A stretch of 64,000 nucleotides of DNA from Rhypophila decipiens (taxonomy: Eukaryota > Ascomycota > Sordariomycetes > Sordariales > Naviculisporaceae), in contig MU858056.1 in the NCBI GenBank assembly GCA_033297075.1, positions 186,001 through 250,000 on the forward strand, given 5' to 3'. Made by a program: the position numbers and the translations under genes. Positions 61,231-64,000 of this stretch are shown here, in pieces. How positions within the stretch are numbered: the first letter of the stretch is position 1; every line of letters begins with the position of its first letter. A model generated the notes under the pieces. That model was not told the origin of the DNA, did no database searches, and was given only the letters and a program-made list of their open reading frames with translations.

Positions 61231-62372
61231 TCAAAGCTTGGCTTCGTTCTTGGCAGGAAGGAGCGCCAGTCTTTGAACCGGAAGATCAAGATATCTGTAG
61301 ATGAAATCGAATCTGGACATCACGGTGAAGGGATAAGGTCAGCAACTGCTGTGAGAGGAAGGACGGGTATGGGCTTCATGACCCCACGTACCTGTCGCTC
61401 CCAAAAAAGGGCTCACCCTTGCCCTGGGAGTTGGTCACCCACATCCAGGGTGCACCAAAAGCACCCTTATCCAGTGCCTCCTGGGTTTTGTCCTTGAGTC
61501 GGTCCTTGAACTCCGATTCTGAAGTTGCCTGCATGATCTTTTGGATCTCAGCGGGGGAGAACAACGGCTTGGAGGATGAATTTTCGGCAGTGATAGGCTG
61601 TCGAACGGTGGATGCAATATCGCCGTCAAGATATCCTCGGAAATTTGCGGGGATTTCGGACAGAGACTTGACGACGTTCTCGGCTTTGGAAAGATCCAAG
61701 TTCGGTGCTGACCAGAAGCGGTACATCAGGTAGTGCAGGGTCGTTTCAAAGGTCTGCTGGGGGTATGTGACCTTGATGAAGTGAAGGGCACGGAGGGGCT
61801 ATAATTAGTATCGATGATGATGGTTGTGCTGCTGTTAGCTTTCAATGTTGATCTGCTTTGTTCATGTAACAGGAGAGCGGACTCACCACGACGGAGTGTG
61901 CCACTGCCATGAGGTCCTTTGGAAATGAGATTTTCAGACCAGGGAACCGGTCAATCGCACGTTTGGCGTCATAAGCTCCGTATACGGCCTTGGCTGGGAG
62001 TGTCCATGGTGGTTTGTTTCCTTGAGAAATAATATTATAAGTCGACTTTGTTTCTGATTATAGCGAGGTGTGTGTAGCGGTATTATCTTACCTGATCCCT
62101 TGTTGATACCGCCGAGCAAAACGGGGTGAAACCTGGTGAGAAGAGTATAAGTCACTCGTCACTCTCCTGAGATCAGACAAAGTGGCACTCACTCAACCTC
62201 GACCGAATGAGAAGCGAGCGCCTCACGGTTCTTGACCAGGTCAAGGAAGGCCAGGTAACTGTAATAGGACACTGTTCATGTGTTAGTGGCTTGCTTTTGC
62301 TTTACTCTCAACAGTTTAACAGGACCAATATCGCTCACCAATGTCCAGATAACAGTCGATTCGGCCACCCAT
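61231..62372 (-). CDS. Glutathione S-transferase kappa, C-terminal AKL
   Basis: Six exons on the minus strand: 62372-62339, 62271-62193, 62132-62092, 62020-61887, 61798-61392 and 61312-61231, giving 258 residues. Acceptor choice in exons 2 and 6 was fixed by family sequence: exon 2 gives DIVSYYSYLAFLDL and exon 6 gives FDFIYRYLDLPVQRLALLPA. The fold is thioredoxin-like, of the DsbA/HCCA-isomerase type. The catalytic Ser is Ser13 (DIVSYYS). GINKGSGNKPPW and the cis-Pro loop GAFGAPWMWV are present, followed by FFGSDR. The class conjugates or reduces with glutathione and occurs in mitochondria and peroxisomes. The last three residues, AKL, are a valid PTS1, so peroxisomal targeting is likely. 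It converges with swc5 at only about 210 bases. Confidence 0.9.
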
Positions 62373-63069
62373 TATGTTTTGGGCTTCGAAAGCTTACGTT
62401 GGCCTGTGTAACGGTTGGGCCTCTAAACGAAAATGAGGTGCTGAAAAGGGAAACTCAACAGGAGCAACAGACTGAAAACAGTGACGCAATACAGGCCCCG
62501 ACTTTATGGGGACATGGCTGTTTGATATACCTAGGACAACTTCCGGGGTATGGGGTATGGGGTAACCGCCACCGGTAGTACAACGATCGATCTCGAGTTT
62601 GGACTACCTAAACTCGCTTGCTTGGCTTGTGTTGGACCTCGGTAACTTGGCTTCAACACATCCCTTGATGATCGCCCTTAGTTCTTTACCCGCTTTCCCC
62701 TTATTTCCCGTTCCCCATACCGGGACGGATATCTCGTAGCGCATCGGGAACGCGGTGGCATTTTATTAGTTTACCATGATCAGTAATCTATCGGCTTTGT
62801 CACCAATCCGCGGCTGTCTCCATAGTAAATCGGACTTCTCCCTGCTGTATTCGTATAAGTCGCTGTTTCTGATTGGACATATTCTCTGCTCATCACATGC
62901 AGTTCATAACTTCATCTATAACGAACCCCCAATTTCCTCGTCGCTGTCCACGTCTTTGGTTCACAGTCTCACGAAAAGCTCATTCACCATATATAAACTC
63001 GTCAAACAGCAACTTCAAACATTTGTACGTCTGACAATCAGAGTAATTTGGAAAGAACCAACGGACAAT
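62373..63069. promoter_or_regulatory. Divergent intergenic region, GST kappa / SDR
   Basis: 0.7 kb between divergent starts. On the SDR side there is CCAAT at 62803-62807, an inverted CCAAT at 62872-62876, and a TATA box at 62990-62997. Confidence 0.45.
62990..62997 (+). promoter_or_regulatory. TATA box of the SDR gene
   Basis: TATATAAA sits 73 bases upstream of the ATG at 63070. It is a canonical TATA element at a plausible distance for a fungal start site between 63020 and 63060. Confidence 0.5.
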
Positions 63070-64000
63070 ATGGCAAGTCGCATTGTTACCAAGAAAAGCG
63101 GCAACAAGCCAGTTGCTCTCGTGATAGGTGCATCAAGGGGAATCGGTCGACAAGTTGCGCTTGACTTGGCTTTGAATGGATATATTGGTAAGTAGGCCCC
63201 TGTTCTTGTATGAATGCCACGCTCATATGCCAAAGCCGTTTACCAAACCGGTTATATGGCAACATACTAAGGTTTAAAACCCAACCAGTTGTTGTCGCTG
63301 CCAAAACAAGCAGCGATGCGTCCAAAACCACGCCGTTTCCTCCGGACCCCAATTCAAACCATTCGACCATCAACACCGTTGAACGGGAAATCAAAGAAGC
63401 GGGCGGGGAAGCTAGCGCCATCCGTGTGGACACAACCAACCCTAGCAGCATAGACGCGTTGGTCAACAGGACGATAGAGGTGAGCCAGTTGATCAAGACC
63501 AATATCCTGTCATCCATCTCTGACGTGACTTCCACAAAAGAAATTCTCCCGTCTCGACGCCGTAATCTACAACTCAGGCGCAATATGGTGGGCCTCGGTC
63601 GAAGAGACGCCCCTGAAGAGATTCCAGCTCATGCAGCGTGTCAATGTTGAGGGCCTGTATGCCACAGTCCAAGCTGTCTTACCTCATCTCAAGCGTCAAC
63701 CAAGTGGCGGCCGCATCATAGTCGTCAGCCCGCCAATTTACAGTCGCTTCTTCCGGGGAAAGACAGCGTACGCAATGAGCAAAGTTGCCATGAGCGTTCT
63801 GGTAAAGGGGCTCGCTATGGACTTTCAGAGGCAAGGCTTGGACGGTAAACTGGCCATAACCAGTATCTGGCCGGCTGTGGTGAGTTTCTGGTTCCCGGTC
63901 TGTCATCTCCGTTATTCGTACTTCTTTACCTCTAACTCGGTGATTCCGCACAACATAGGCAATCGAGTCTGCAGCCACAGGGAGATTCACTCAGAAAGAC
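63070..64000 (+). CDS. Short-chain dehydrogenase/reductase, truncated by window end
   Basis: Exons 63070-63187, 63289-63479, 63541-63879 and 63959 to beyond the edge give 230 residues so far. The Rossmann fold starts VALVIGASRGIGRQVALDLAL (the GxxxGxG dinucleotide site). An NSGA replaces the usual NNAG. The catalytic pair is Tyr-x-x-x-Lys in TAYAMSKVAM, preceded by the Ser of IIVVSPPIYSR. This is a classical SDR. The layout resembles the hydroxysteroid-dehydrogenase-like (HSDL2) type, which is a weaker inference, and substrate is unknown. An in-frame ATG at 62776 would add 98 residues crossing the TATA box, so 63070 is preferred. The C-terminus lies outside the window. Confidence 0.85.

Overview
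The window is nuclear DNA from a filamentous ascomycete (Pezizomycotina). Gene content suggests a Sordariomycete, but no species can be named from sequence alone. The evidence is short introns (about 50-80 nt) with GT...CTAAC...AG signals, intergenic spaces of several hundred to several thousand bases, a Zn2Cys6 regulator, an intron-containing tRNA read by internal Pol III boxes, and almost entirely housekeeping proteins typical of filamentous fungi. There are no operons, no CRISPR array and no prokaryotic features. Many models were built by joining exons by eye using splice signals, reading frame and protein-family continuity.

Layout. 1-8.5 kb: the tail of a truncated gene, a tRNA-Val(CAC) with an unusually long intron, a PEX8-like peroxin ending in SKL (-), a TMEM170-like membrane protein (+), isoprenylcysteine carboxyl methyltransferase (+), and the WD40 polyadenylation factor Pfs2 (-). 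9.8-18 kb: a DGAT1-type acyltransferase (+), a mitochondrial 3-oxoacyl-ACP synthase (+), and a 900-residue Zn2Cys6 transcription factor (-). 18-22.3 kb: long upstream region with no gene found. 22.3-28.6 kb: a domain-permuted CoA-transferase family III protein (+), a mitochondrial two-TM protein of TMEM70/TMEM223 type (-), and the pyruvate dehydrogenase E3-binding protein PDX1 (+). 28.6-40.1 kb: an 11.5-kb stretch without a supportable gene, beginning with a degenerate 22-bp tandem array. 40.1-51 kb: a leucine-rich-repeat protein (+), a 220-bp terminal-inverted-repeat element flanked by a perfect 8-bp duplication, two doubtful minus-strand reading frames, and the PHD-finger NuA3 subunit Nto1 (+). 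54.9-62.4 kb: protein phosphatase 1 (+), a phytanoyl-CoA dioxygenase-like enzyme (-), the SWR1 subunit Swc5 (+), and a kappa-class glutathione transferase ending in AKL (-). 63.07 kb to the end: a short-chain dehydrogenase cut by the window edge (+).

Functional links are by pathway, not by clustering. The mitochondrial ketoacyl synthase belongs to the pathway that supplies octanoyl chains for lipoylation, and PDX1 carries a lipoyl domain. PEX8 and the kappa GST both end in peroxisomal targeting tripeptides. Nto1 and Swc5 both act on chromatin. I did not find a coherent new multi-gene system. The most notable non-genic items are the hAT-like miniature element at 43.6 kb, the 22-bp array at 28.7 kb, the long-intron tRNA, and a 9-bp motif (TACGGAGTA) repeated in several intergenic regions.
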